NCBI GenBank assembly: GCA_025354985.1
Contig: JANXLU010000094.1
Location: forward strand, 1 to 63,593
Reading direction: 5' to 3'
DNA length: 63,593 nt
From: Chloroflexota bacterium
Lineage (GTDB): Bacteria; Chloroflexota; Anaerolineae; J036; Brachytrichaceae
In this document: in pieces, positions 43,616 to 52,900 of the stretch
Position numbering within the stretch: the stretch's first letter is position 1
How the letters are laid out: each line of letters starts with the position of its first letter
Program-made: the position numbers and the translations under genes
Notes under the pieces: generated by a model
Databases searched by the model: none
Told to the model about the DNA's origin: nothing
What the model saw: only the letters and a program-made list of their open reading frames with translations

Positions 43616-45664
43616 TCAAACAGGCATCAACGATTTATCTTCCGCCAACGGTTGCGATTGCGCAATGTTTGCCTCCGGTTCCTTTGTGCGTGCCTCGCGT
43701 TCCATTTCCTTGACCACGCGGGCAACTTCTTCGAAGGCATTCTTTTGCTTGCGATACAAGTCGCTTTCGCTCATAAACAGCTTGCTGGCAACATCCCGAA
43801 CCTTTTCATTCTGCACGATTTTGAGTTCCAAAATGTTATACAGAGTCCATTCAGCGGCCGTAAAACTCCGAACACCATCAGGCTTTAAACGCCCAATGGC
43901 TTGAAGTAAAACCGCCCGTAATGCACGAGTGGTATTACCACTATTGTCCTTCATGGCGTCGGCCACCACTTGCAAGCTCATGAGCGGGCTTTCCGCAAGT
44001 TTTGGACCGCCCCAGAACTGGCTGAGCGCATCCCGCACCAGATGGGTCAAATCATCATATCCCTTGGGCACCAATTCAAAATCCGCCACGGTGGGTGCGC
44101 CGGGATTTCTCACGCTACTCATCCGGGCAGTCATATCACTGGCCTCTGGAACAATTCGTTCGAGGGCGTCAAACGCACGTTGTTGCGTAATCGCATCGTT
44201 AAGCGCACGCGCGGCCTGCTTCATCAACAAATCCACCCCCTGGCGTTCTTCGCCCGTGAGATCCGGTTCGGCAGTCCGGGCCATTAAGCCCATGACGCCC
44301 AACACAGAGGCATCATTACTGATCGCGTCATTAGTAAGTGGAAACAACCAATATCCATTCCAATTTAGTGGATTCGCAAACAGCGCGTGCGAATCGGGCC
44401 CAAGTGTCGACTCAACTGGCGGGTGAGGCGACCGTTCCACCTTGCCAGTGATCAAACTGCGCAATTCATCCGATGGAAGATGCACCTGTTCGAGCTCAAC
44501 CGTACCGATGGTCACCAACAGTGGCATCATGCCGCCCCCGGCCCTGACAAGACCACCCTCAGCTGATCCGGTTCCATTAATTTGCATTACAAACGCAGAA
44601 CGAGCACGCAAAAGATCGCACAGCGCCGCAAGAATATTTTCCAAATATTGGTGCAAATCGCTGGTCGTCATCAAGCGATCACTAAAGTGTTGGAGGCGCG
44701 CCACCTCGCCCGTGTCCTCACCGGCGATCAACCGGTCAAGCGTCGGCTGAAAAGTAACGATATACAACTGGGTTAGCAGGATGATCGTGGCCGCCAGGAT
44801 CAAGCCGATGTAGGAACCTGGCAAGCCAAGCATCCGTTCCACACGGCTTGCCAGAACGATCGAGGCAATTACCATTGCCGCCAGCAAAGGCCCGCGAATT
44901 AGGTATTTCACCAAGCGCCGCTTGATCACCCGATCGGGTGCGCCGGCGCCAAAATAGGCCACGGTGTAACCCATAAAAGTAATTGCCGCACCTACGCACA
45001 TATTGACGGTCAAAATAGCCAGCCAGGCCAGAATAAGAGGCAAAAAGGCGGGCCAGCCGGTTGGTAAGAGATATGGAAAAATTCCAAGCAGTGGGGCCGC
45101 GAACGCCGCGACAAAATAGGTCATTCGCCGTCGGGTCGTGGCGGTCAACGCACGTCTGCGCGCCTCGATGACGTTATACATGGCCCAACCCGCACTCATA
45201 AAGTAGAACAGCCCAAAAAGACCAAACAACGGACCGGGGGTCAAATGAGGCAGCCGCTCGCTTGAAATCCCTGGCGTAGCAATGAGTTCTGTAAATGCCA
45301 TCAGAATGACAGTTCCCGTCCCCAGCACAAACGAAACATACGTGGCATAGCGGCGGGTTGGGCTCACATCGGCCGTAGCGCGCAACAGCACGTCGCTCAA
45401 GCTCAGGGCGGCCGCGGGCATCAATGCCAGTCCAAGCCATTGTGCGCGCAGCCAGATAAACGGCCCATTTGTGCTGATCTGCGCCAATAGCTCGAACAAA
45501 TAGGCGCCGATAACGCAACAAAGTAATATGGCAAACCCCCGGCCAATCCCGCTGCGCCGGTTATAGAGCGCAATATACACAACCAATGCAAATGCAGTGA
45601 TTAAGATTCCGGCCACCACAATTGCATTCAGCAACTTGGTGGCGCTCAAAAGCAAGTCCAACAT
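43616..45664 (-). CDS. 7TM sensor with GAF-like domain and HTH-like tail, no kinase domain
   Basis: 682 residues from ATG 45664; a TTG at 45712 would add 16. Residues about 1-230 form seven hydrophobic helices of the type at the N-terminus of 7TM histidine kinases (FIWLRAQWLGLALMPAAAL). More helices follow to about 300, then a GAF-like domain (about 320-490: LLRARSAFVMQINGTGSAEG). No HisKA or HATPase motifs are seen. The C-terminus (about 590-660: EWTLYNILELKIVQNEKVRD ... LFMSESDLYRKQKNAF) looks like a small helical DNA-binding or dimerising domain. It is probably a membrane-tethered signalling protein acting on transcription directly or on a partner. It is downstream of the GNAT gene (55 bases) on the same strand. 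Confidence 0.75.
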   Translation of the reverse strand: MLDLLLSATKLLNAIVVAGILITAFALVVYIALYNRRSGIGRGFAILLCCVIGAYLFELLAQISTNGPFIWLRAQWLGLALMPAAALSLSDVLLRATADVSPTRRYATYVSFVLGTGTVILMAFTELIATPGISSERLPHLTPGPLFGLFGLFYFMSAGWAMYNVIEARRRALTATTRRRMTYFVAAFAAPLLGIFPYLLPTGWPAFLPLILAWLAILTVNMCVGAAITFMGYTVAYFGAGAPDRVIKRRLVKYLIRGPLLAAMVIASIVLASRVERMLGLPGSYIGLILAATIILLTQLYIVTFQPTLDRLIAGEDTGEVARLQHFSDRLMTTSDLHQYLENILAALCDLLRARSAFVMQINGTGSAEGGLVRAGGGMMPLLVTIGTVELEQVHLPSDELRSLITGKVERSPHPPVESTLGPDSHALFANPLNWNGYWLFPLTNDAISNDASVLGVMGLMARTAEPDLTGEERQGVDLLMKQAARALNDAITQQRAFDALERIVPEASDMTARMSSVRNPGAPTVADFELVPKGYDDLTHLVRDALSQFWGGPKLAESPLMSLQVVADAMKDNSGNTTRALRAVLLQAIGRLKPDGVRSFTAAEWTLYNILELKIVQNEKVRDVASKLFMSESDLYRKQKNAFEEVARVVKEMEREARTKEPEANIAQSQPLAEDKSLMPV

Positions 45665-45719
45665 TGTTTTCAAACAAATTGCCACCGAAACCGCACTGGC
45701 CTCGATGTGCAACCAAAAC

Positions 45720-46250
45720 CTATCTCACGCGATACGAGTAAAAAAGTGCTATGTCCTGGGTTGCGTAGTAGTTGTCCGCATAACCCGAATACTTAAACCC
45801 CATGGCTTCACAAAAACGCGCTGCCGGCACATTTTTCGTTTGCAAGTCGGCCATGATGCAATTCAACCGCAAACTACGAGCCTGATTCATTGCCATTCCC
45901 ATAAGTTGCCGGGCCAAACCTATACGGCGCACCGAAGGTGTCACGCACGCACAGCCAACCCAACCGGCGTTTTGCCCGGGCATCAACATCATGCCCAGAT
46001 ACGCGGAAATACCCGTTCCTTCAGTCGCCACCCAAAGGTAATCACACCGATGCACCACCCGACGGATGGCATCGGACGCCAGAGGAAAATTCATCTTGAT
46101 GGCACGAGGCAACGGTGAGATGCGCAATTGCGCCACCCGCTCGGTCGGCAGATCAGACACGTTCAGCTGCCATACGCTATCGGTTGTGTAGCAATGATCC
46201 ATCGCCACCACGAGGTCAATATCCTTAAGAGTTGCAGGACGAATTTGCAT
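45720..46250 (-). CDS. GNAT family N-acetyltransferase
   Basis: 176 residues from ATG 46250 (MQIRPATLKDIDLVVAMD). The acetyl-CoA-binding pattern is in VTPSVRRIGLARQLMGMAM, where R-x-x-G-L-A replaces the common RGxGxG/A; AARFCEAMGFKYSGYADNYY is the typical end of RimI-like enzymes. The substrate (protein N-terminus, Lys or small amine) is unknown. It starts one base before the stop of the small membrane protein gene upstream, so the two are probably co-translated. Confidence 0.88.
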   Translation of the reverse strand: MQIRPATLKDIDLVVAMDHCYTTDSVWQLNVSDLPTERVAQLRISPLPRAIKMNFPLASDAIRRVVHRCDYLWVATEGTGISAYLGMMLMPGQNAGWVGCACVTPSVRRIGLARQLMGMAMNQARSLRLNCIMADLQTKNVPAARFCEAMGFKYSGYADNYYATQDIALFYSYRVR

Positions 46251-46251
46251 G

Positions 46252-47010
46252 CTATGTGCCCAATGCGACGCTGCGCTGACAAACCGCTGCAGGCGCACCA
46301 TCTGCGCGAAATGTCGTTAATTTGATACCGTATGTTCCGCCTGGAAAGGATTGCAGATTAAATGCCTTGAGCAGGCTGGCATTACTCACCGTGGCCCGCC
46401 CTTCCCCGAGTGGCAGCCACGCCGCACCGTTTGGTATCAGCAATTCCACGCGGAAGAGCCCGCCGTTTTCAAGTATTGCGCTGCCCGTAACGGTGAGTAC
46501 TTTTCCTGGCGCCAGAACAGGACCTGGAATCAAAGCAGCAGGGGATCCGCAGTTATTGATCGGCAGGGCGTTGATCGCACCACCTGCGCCACTTGTCGCT
46601 TGCGCCGCCGGACCGCCGGCGGTCGCATTTGCAACGGGTGTTTGACCAGCAAAAATAATGACGGGAGTAAACGTGCCGCGTGGGGCGACCGGACCGGACG
46701 TTCCTGCCACCGTCCGCACGGTGGATGGTGTGGCAGTACCAAAACCGATTCCGCCGGCCGAATCTTGCGTGGGTGCGGGAGCCAGGCTCGCCAGCCCATA
46801 AATTCCCAGCGCGGCAACAGCGCAAAACACCACGCGGGCAACTGCGCCCATAACGCGCTCCCGCGCAAAATTCTTCTCAAGAAAATAGCCCGAACGCTGA
46901 TACTCGCGGATGGCGGAAAGCAAAGTGTAAAGAAAATATGCGCCCGCGATGGCGCACACCGCGTAAAACAGCGTGGACAGTTGACTGAAGAGCGTAACAA
47001 GTACTTCCAT
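46252..47010 (-). CDS. Membrane protein with Thr/Pro-rich extracytoplasmic domain, unknown
   Basis: 252 residues. Two hydrophobic helices (about 10-30 and 55-75) flank a basic segment (REYQRSGYFLEKNFARERV); the region after residue 80 is Thr/Gly/Pro-rich (TPSTVRTVAGTSGPVAPRGT) and then forms a beta-rich domain (about 165-252: GKVLTVTGSAILENGGLFRV) that resembles an Ig-like or Fn3-like sandwich without a family I can name. It is probably an exported domain tethered to the membrane. It lies between the PNP gene (13 bases) and the GNAT gene. Confidence 0.65.
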   Translation of the reverse strand: MEVLVTLFSQLSTLFYAVCAIAGAYFLYTLLSAIREYQRSGYFLEKNFARERVMGAVARVVFCAVAALGIYGLASLAPAPTQDSAGGIGFGTATPSTVRTVAGTSGPVAPRGTFTPVIIFAGQTPVANATAGGPAAQATSGAGGAINALPINNCGSPAALIPGPVLAPGKVLTVTGSAILENGGLFRVELLIPNGAAWLPLGEGRATVSNASLLKAFNLQSFPGGTYGIKLTTFRADGAPAAVCQRSVALGT

Positions 47011-47023
47011 CGAGGCAAACGCT

Positions 47024-47860
47024 TTAGGCCCTTATCCGCTCCAACACACCCAACACAATGGTTTGCAATTTCGGTGCAATCTTCGGTGCGGCGGCCATCA
47101 CCTCTTCATGGTTGGGTGGTTCTCCTTCGTCACTGCTCAAGCGCGCCACGTTCGTAATGCCGCTAAAGCCAAGTACGCGCATGCCCAGATGGCGCGCAGC
47201 AAGCACCTCATTGACTGTGCTCATACCGACCGCATCTGCGCCGATTAGACGCAAAAAACGCAGTTCTGCCGGTGTCTCAAAAAACGGTCCCGACAAGCCA
47301 AAATATACCCCTTCCTGCAGCGAAACGTGCTGTTCAATCGCCACTGCCCGGGCCAGAGCGCGCAACTCCAGGTCGTAGGCGATTGTTAATTCCGGAAACC
47401 TTGGGCCAAGTGAATCCTCGTTTGGTCCCATCAACGGGTTATTGCCGGCCATCCCCAGAAAATTAATGTGATCGGTCATCAACATCAAATCAGCGACGCC
47501 AAATGAGCGGTTTATGCCTCCCGCCGCGTTACTTACGATAAAGACGCGTGCACCCAGAGCATGGGCAACACGCACTGGCAATGCAACCTTGTCCATGCTG
47601 TGGCCTTCGTAAAAATGCACCCGGCCTTGCATAATCGCGACGCGGTGGCCCTTCAGGTTGCCAATTACAAATTGCCCTGCGTGACTTGCAACGGTCGACA
47701 CTGCAAAATGTGGCACCTCAGAGTACGGAATCCGCACGGCATCGGTCATCATGTCAGCGACACCTCCCAGCCCACTGCCCAACACAAGGAGCACGTCCCA
47801 TGGCTGGCTGGTTATGCCCCGGATATATGCCGCGGCCTCTTGAATATGCAATATGTTCAT
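47024..47860 (-). CDS. punA: Purine nucleoside phosphorylase (trimeric, PunA type)
   Basis: 278 residues. VLGSGLGGVADMM, FIVSNAAGGIN, LMLMTDHINFLG, SGPFFETPAELRFLRLIGAD and VGMSTVNEVLAARHLGM are signatures of the trimeric PNP family, which cleaves inosine and guanosine with phosphate. Glu in PFFETPAE and Asn in GITNVARL line the base pocket. A 5'-methylthioadenosine phosphorylase is a close relative, but the Asn and the SNAAGG pattern favour PNP. With adenosine deaminase at the start of the window, it would complete purine nucleoside salvage. gltX is directly upstream on the same strand. Confidence 0.94.
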   Translation of the reverse strand: MNILHIQEAAAYIRGITSQPWDVLLVLGSGLGGVADMMTDAVRIPYSEVPHFAVSTVASHAGQFVIGNLKGHRVAIMQGRVHFYEGHSMDKVALPVRVAHALGARVFIVSNAAGGINRSFGVADLMLMTDHINFLGMAGNNPLMGPNEDSLGPRFPELTIAYDLELRALARAVAIEQHVSLQEGVYFGLSGPFFETPAELRFLRLIGADAVGMSTVNEVLAARHLGMRVLGFSGITNVARLSSDEGEPPNHEEVMAAAPKIAPKLQTIVLGVLERIRA

Positions 47861-47871
47861 AGTTGTGACTA

Positions 47872-49377
47872 TCAGGCTGAGAGCGTTTGGATGGCGGCAT
47901 CAATGCGCGCAAGACAGACGTCTTTTCCTATGACACCCATAAGACCAAACAACGGTGGTGTAACTGTTTTGCCGCTAATGGCATTGCGAATGATGGTAAA
48001 CAGTTGGTTGGGTTTGAGTTTTAACTCGTCACACAAATCACGCATTGTTTTCTCCAGACCGGCATCATCATCGAATTGCTGCGTTCCCAGCACGTCCCGG
48101 GCCGCCTTTAACGCAAATAGTGAGAGGTGCTGCTCCATCTTCGGGCCAATCAACAATTCCCTGGGAACGGGTGGTATGGTTTTTACAAAGGCAAAATCAA
48201 CCAACGGTCCAATTTCGGTTAACCGCTTTAGCCGTTCTTGAACCAGCGGTATCACCCGCGCAAGCATGGCCTTCTGTTCAGGCGTTTCTACCGTAATTCC
48301 AGCTTTTTTTAGAAAGGGCATCAGTCGGCCGGCAAGGTCATCTGGTGCCAACCGACGTATATGAGTTCCATTCAACCAATCCAGCTTGGGGTAGCTAAAA
48401 ATCGCCGGGCTGCTTCCCACATGAGCCATGCTGAACTTGGCAAATAACTCGGCGCTGGTAAACACATTTTGCTCATCGCCACCACCCGGAGCCCATCCAA
48501 GGAGTGCCAGATAATTCATCGCGGCCTCCGGCAGATAGCCGGCATCGCGAAACTCAAACATGGATGGTGCGCCTTTGCGTTTACTGAGCTTTTTGCCATC
48601 CTCGCCATTTACATTTGGCACGTGACCAAACTTGGGCATGGGCCATCCGCTGACGTGAAACAGATACAGGTGTTTTGGAACACTGGCCAACCACTCCGTA
48701 CTTCGGATGATGTGGGTTACGCCCATGGCCCAATCGTCATACATGGCCGCAAGGTGATAGGTGGCGGAACCATCGCCCTTAACAATCACCGGATCATCGA
48801 CATTTGCATATTCAAAGGTCACGCGCCCCATGACCAGGTCGTCCAGCACAGCCTGACCCATGATCGGCATGTCCAGTCGAATGTGATGGCCCGGGTCGCC
48901 AGGTTGCACATCTGCACGCAACCGGTTGGCCTTCTTAAATGTAAACGTGCGCTTGGCCGCTTCCGCTTCCAGCCGCATGCGTTGCAGCTCTTCGGGCGTC
49001 TCATTACAGCGATACGCCACACCTTGCGCCACCAGTTTCTCGGCATGTTCGCGATATAGATGCAGCCGTTCCGACTGCACAAAGGGGCCGGGAATTCCGT
49101 GGTTCGCGGCATCGGGCAGGGCCCCGGGGAAATCTTCACCCAACTTGCTTAACGAAGCGTGATCCGGGCCGGCGTCAAAATCTATTCCCGTCCAGCGCAG
49201 ACTATCCATAATCTGCTGAATCGTCCCAGGCTTGAAACGTGCGCGATCCGTATCCTCAATTCGTAGAAAGAACTGCCCACCCAGACTGCGCGCCAGCAAA
49301 AACGAAAATAGGGCGGTGCGAACACCGCCTATGTGAAGCGCTCCGGTTGGCGACGGTGCAAAACGCGTTCGCACCAT
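47872..49377 (-). CDS. gltX: Glutamate--tRNA ligase
   Basis: 501 residues. HIGH-type motif: FAPSPTGALHIGGVRTALF at the N-terminus; KMSKS-type motif: GKKLSKRKGAPS in the middle. Class I synthetase with anticodon-binding C-terminal domain (about 330-501). It loads Glu onto tRNA-Glu and, in many lineages, onto tRNA-Gln for amidation by GatCAB. The zinc-binding cysteines of some bacterial GltX are absent, as in many Chloroflexota enzymes. It is followed 11 bases later by punA and preceded by ndk 2 bases away, so these form one operon. Confidence 0.97.
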   Translation of the reverse strand: MVRTRFAPSPTGALHIGGVRTALFSFLLARSLGGQFFLRIEDTDRARFKPGTIQQIMDSLRWTGIDFDAGPDHASLSKLGEDFPGALPDAANHGIPGPFVQSERLHLYREHAEKLVAQGVAYRCNETPEELQRMRLEAEAAKRTFTFKKANRLRADVQPGDPGHHIRLDMPIMGQAVLDDLVMGRVTFEYANVDDPVIVKGDGSATYHLAAMYDDWAMGVTHIIRSTEWLASVPKHLYLFHVSGWPMPKFGHVPNVNGEDGKKLSKRKGAPSMFEFRDAGYLPEAAMNYLALLGWAPGGGDEQNVFTSAELFAKFSMAHVGSSPAIFSYPKLDWLNGTHIRRLAPDDLAGRLMPFLKKAGITVETPEQKAMLARVIPLVQERLKRLTEIGPLVDFAFVKTIPPVPRELLIGPKMEQHLSLFALKAARDVLGTQQFDDDAGLEKTMRDLCDELKLKPNQLFTIIRNAISGKTVTPPLFGLMGVIGKDVCLARIDAAIQTLSA

Positions 49378-49379
49378 AA

Positions 49380-49829
49380 CTAGCCCATCAACCAGGTGTC
49401 GCCGGATCGGGTGTATGCAATGAGTTCTTCGGGCTTGAAGTACAACGCCAGTTCACGCTCCGCAGTTTCGGGTTTGTCGCTGCCATGGACCAGGTTGCGG
49501 CTGACGTCCACTCCAAAATCGGCACGAATGGTTCCCGGTGCGGCTTCCGGCGGGCGGGTGGCGCCCATGGTTTGTCGCGCATTGGCAACAGCGTTTGGAC
49601 CTTCGAGGGACATAACCACGACGGGACCACTGGTCATAAACTGCACGGTGGGTTCGTAGAATCCCTTGCCCTTGTGCTCGGCATAATGTTCCTCGGCCAA
49701 TTCCCGGCTGATATGCATCAGTTTCATTCCAGCAATCCGCAATCCGCGTTGTTCAAATTTGCTGATAATACTTCCAATAAGCGCGCGCTGCACGCCATCA
49801 GGCTTGATAATAATGAGGGTTCGTTCCAT
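49380..49829 (-). CDS. ndk: Nucleoside diphosphate kinase
   Basis: 149 residues from ATG 49829. MERTLIIIKPDGVQRALIG starts the family; the phosphorylated His is in VSRNLVHGSDKPETAERE. It balances NTP pools by ping-pong phosphotransfer. The frame is open for about 100 codons further upstream, but the conserved protein starts here and matches the normal length. It is the first gene of ndk-gltX-punA and divergent from the DUF4157 gene, with about 100 bases between them. Confidence 0.97.
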   Translation of the reverse strand: MERTLIIIKPDGVQRALIGSIISKFEQRGLRIAGMKLMHISRELAEEHYAEHKGKGFYEPTVQFMTSGPVVVMSLEGPNAVANARQTMGATRPPEAAPGTIRADFGVDVSRNLVHGSDKPETAERELALYFKPEELIAYTRSGDTWLMG

Positions 49830-49884
49830 AAGGTCATCTAGTGTACCCGTGCTCACTGAGCAAACGGCGAGAGCTTCCATTAAA

Positions 49885-49914
49885 TTAACGACCCGGTAAC
49901 GGGCGTGCAATAAT
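49885..49914 (+). promoter_or_regulatory. Candidate promoter with palindrome upstream of the DUF4157 gene
   Basis: TTAACG (49885-49890) and AATAAT (49909-49914) are 18 bases apart. Between them lies CCCGGTAACGGG (49892-49903), with CCCG/CGGG arms, a possible operator. The ATG at 49930 gives a short leader and no strong ribosome-binding site. Confidence 0.35.
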
Positions 49915-49929
49915 GTTGCCGTACAGTCT

Positions 49930-52900
49930 ATGACCAGCTCACCCGCCAGCCCCCAAAAGGATAACCAGCGCCAGGCACAGGGCGTGGTGAAGCCAGACCG
50001 TAAACTTGAGCAGCAGACCCAAACTGAGCCCAAACTTTTGGCCGTCCAGCGGGCGTCCACACACAGCGAACTATTAACACCAACGCGGGTTGTGGCGATG
50101 CAACAAACGCTTGGCAACCGCTCTACGGAGCGGGTCATTGCCGATCACATGAGCAAACAACAACCTAGGCCGACGCAAGCATCCAGGTCGGTTACGCATT
50201 CCGCCAAAAAACACAAAGAAGATGACGGTGCCGAGCTGCAACTTGGCGGGAATCTGGATATCGGCGGACGCGGTGGTGTAACCGGAGCCGGTGCCAACCC
50301 GCCCGACGTACCGCTTGCAACGGCGGCGCAATCCGTACGTCGCATCCAAGCCAAGCTGACGGTGGGCGCGGCGAATGATACGTTTGAGCAGGATGCAGAT
50401 GCCATGGCCACTTTCGTCATGCGCAAGCTGCGAACCGACGAGGCTGGCAATGAGCCGGCCCACGACTCAGACGCGCTGGCGCAAACCTCAACTTCGGACG
50501 TGTCGCGGCTGGACAGTCCCGGTGTAACGAGCGATCTGATGGGTTCATTCGATGTGGGAACCGAGCTGGAAAGCGCGATCACTAACGTCAGTGGAGGCAA
50601 TCCCCTGCCAGGGCCGCTACAGCGCAAAATGGAACTTGGATTCGATTCAGATTTTTCCAACGTTCGAATACATACCAGCCCGCACGCCGCCGAACTGAGC
50701 CGCACCATTCAAGCAAAAGCGTTTACTCACGGCGCAGATCTGTTCTTTGACGCCGGCGCATTTGAACCCGGCACCAGCGAGGGGCAGGAACTGATCGCCC
50801 ATGAACTCAGGCACGTGCAACAGCAAGGCGCAGCCACCCGGCGCAAGCATGTAAACCAAACGCCGGTGCCATCGGTTCAGGCTCGCCGCAATCCAGAAGC
50901 TCCTGGTCCATCCAAAGGCTTTACCATTCGAAATCCGGATGGTTCCAAGCGCATCGTCGCACCCGGCGAACAGGTCAACATTCTGTCTGAGGAAACGCGG
51001 CAACACTTAAACAATCCACTTGGCGGATTGGCCGCAACGTCCGGGGGCGAACTCACCGGGCTTGATTTGCCTTCCGTTGAAGAAGAGCGTTCTGTTGCGA
51101 CAGTCGTTAGCCCAATCGTGGACACGATCATTCGTTCATTTAACAATGAGGTTGAGCCAGACACCCGGGTGCGGCTCGACGCCGGACAATTGGTGGACCT
51201 GCTGAGGCCGCTGGATAGCGAGCAGCGTCGCGCAGTACGTATTCAATTTCAAGCCCGGGACGGGCGCACGCTGAGGCAGGCATTTATTGAACAAGAAATG
51301 GGCCGTGATCGCAAAAGTCTGGTTCGCGCGCTATGTCTGCTCGAACTGGGAGCCGATCGCGGTCCGGTGTTGCAGCTCGGGCTCGCCTTGATACCGCTTG
51401 GGACCCGGGATGCTTCGCTTTTTATTGAACTCGAGAAACGCAGCATCGCGGAGCGCAAGGCGATACAGCGCCGATACGGTCGCACGTTCTCAGGGATCGG
51501 GCTTGCCGGCCAGGACACGTTGGTTGATCACCTCAAGAACGATCTCAGCGGGGCTTCACTGCACAAGGCACTGGCCCTGCTCGACCATGCGATTACCCCG
51601 GCCGAGAATCTCTTTTTTGCGCTTGAGGGTGGCCTCATGGGTGCCGAGAGACAGGACGCGGTCAAAGTCCTGTTAACCGAATGGGAAAAAGGGCTGACCG
51701 CATTTCGTCAGTTGGATACCGACTGGACAAAGTATGTCAACAACGATCCGGCCTGGACGACTGAGCCGTGGTCTGGTGAAAGCCTGCTAAAAGCAACGCA
51801 TGCTGCGCTATATCAAACAGCAGAATGGCAGCAGGTTCGGGGCATGTTTGAGACCCTGACAAGCGACTTTCAACGCGATGACGCGCGCGAGCTAAGCAAA
51901 CGCGTGGCCGGCCAGGCGGGTTGGGTCGATGATGGTTCGTTTAGACCTTCGACCATCGGCCCGGTGCCTACGGGCGAAGAAGAGTCCATATGGCGCGAAG
52001 AGGAGATTCGCAGAATTGCGGCCGAGCAAATCTTTGCCGGGGCCACGGATCGCGTTGGCACGGACGAAGAGCCGATGCGCCGCGCATTGGAGCTTTTACG
52101 CGCGGTCTGGGAAGCACGCATCAAACGAGCGCAGTCACGTAAAGATAGTGCAGCCGAGCAGCGTTACCTGCAAAGCTGGAACGAACGCAAAACCCAGATT
52201 GAACAACGCCTGCGCGGAGAAATTATTGCCGAAGTTGACGCCGTCGAAGGCTTGCGTGCGCGCATGTTGTTGGCTGGAAAGCTAACGGATGCGGACGAAA
52301 TATGGCTGGCCATTCAGGAGGCCAACTATGAAAAAGCGGCCGACCTGGCGACCAAAGCCTGGGCCAGGGGTGCGATCGCGCAATTGCGCAAAGATGCGTC
52401 GGTTGGGACCGTCGATAGCTCGGGTAAACAACTCCGACCCGGATATGACGCTGCGATGATTCTGCCAGGTTCAAGCCTGGCGGTACAGCGTTACCGTACC
52501 ATGGTGCAGCTCGATGGCGATATCGAAAGCGGTCTCGCCCGAATGCGGCTGGAGCTTCCCAGATCCGATTGGTTTGACCAGCTAATGACAACCAATGACC
52601 GCTCCTCACTCACGCGCATTGTGTGGGGTCGGCCGCGCGCAGACAGCGATCTCGCCGGGCTCCTCGGCTTTTTGTCGGTCATGGACAACCGGGTTCGCGA
52701 AGCCGTGTTAACACAATTCATCACCACCCGCGCGCCAAACATTGCAGGCGAAACCACCGGGCAGCAATTCGTTTACTATGTCGCCTGGCTCTACGATCCC
52801 GGCAATACGTTTTACCAAATTGCCAATCTGGCCGATCCAAAAACCGAGGTAAGCGACATCCTCATTCGGAAATCTCAGGCGATGCATGCGTCCGAAGGCG

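Noticed and set aside
49830-50138. N-terminal extension of Ndk by about 100 codons
   Set aside because: Conserved Ndk starts at MERTLIIIKPDGV; the extension crosses the divergent promoter and the DUF4157 start.
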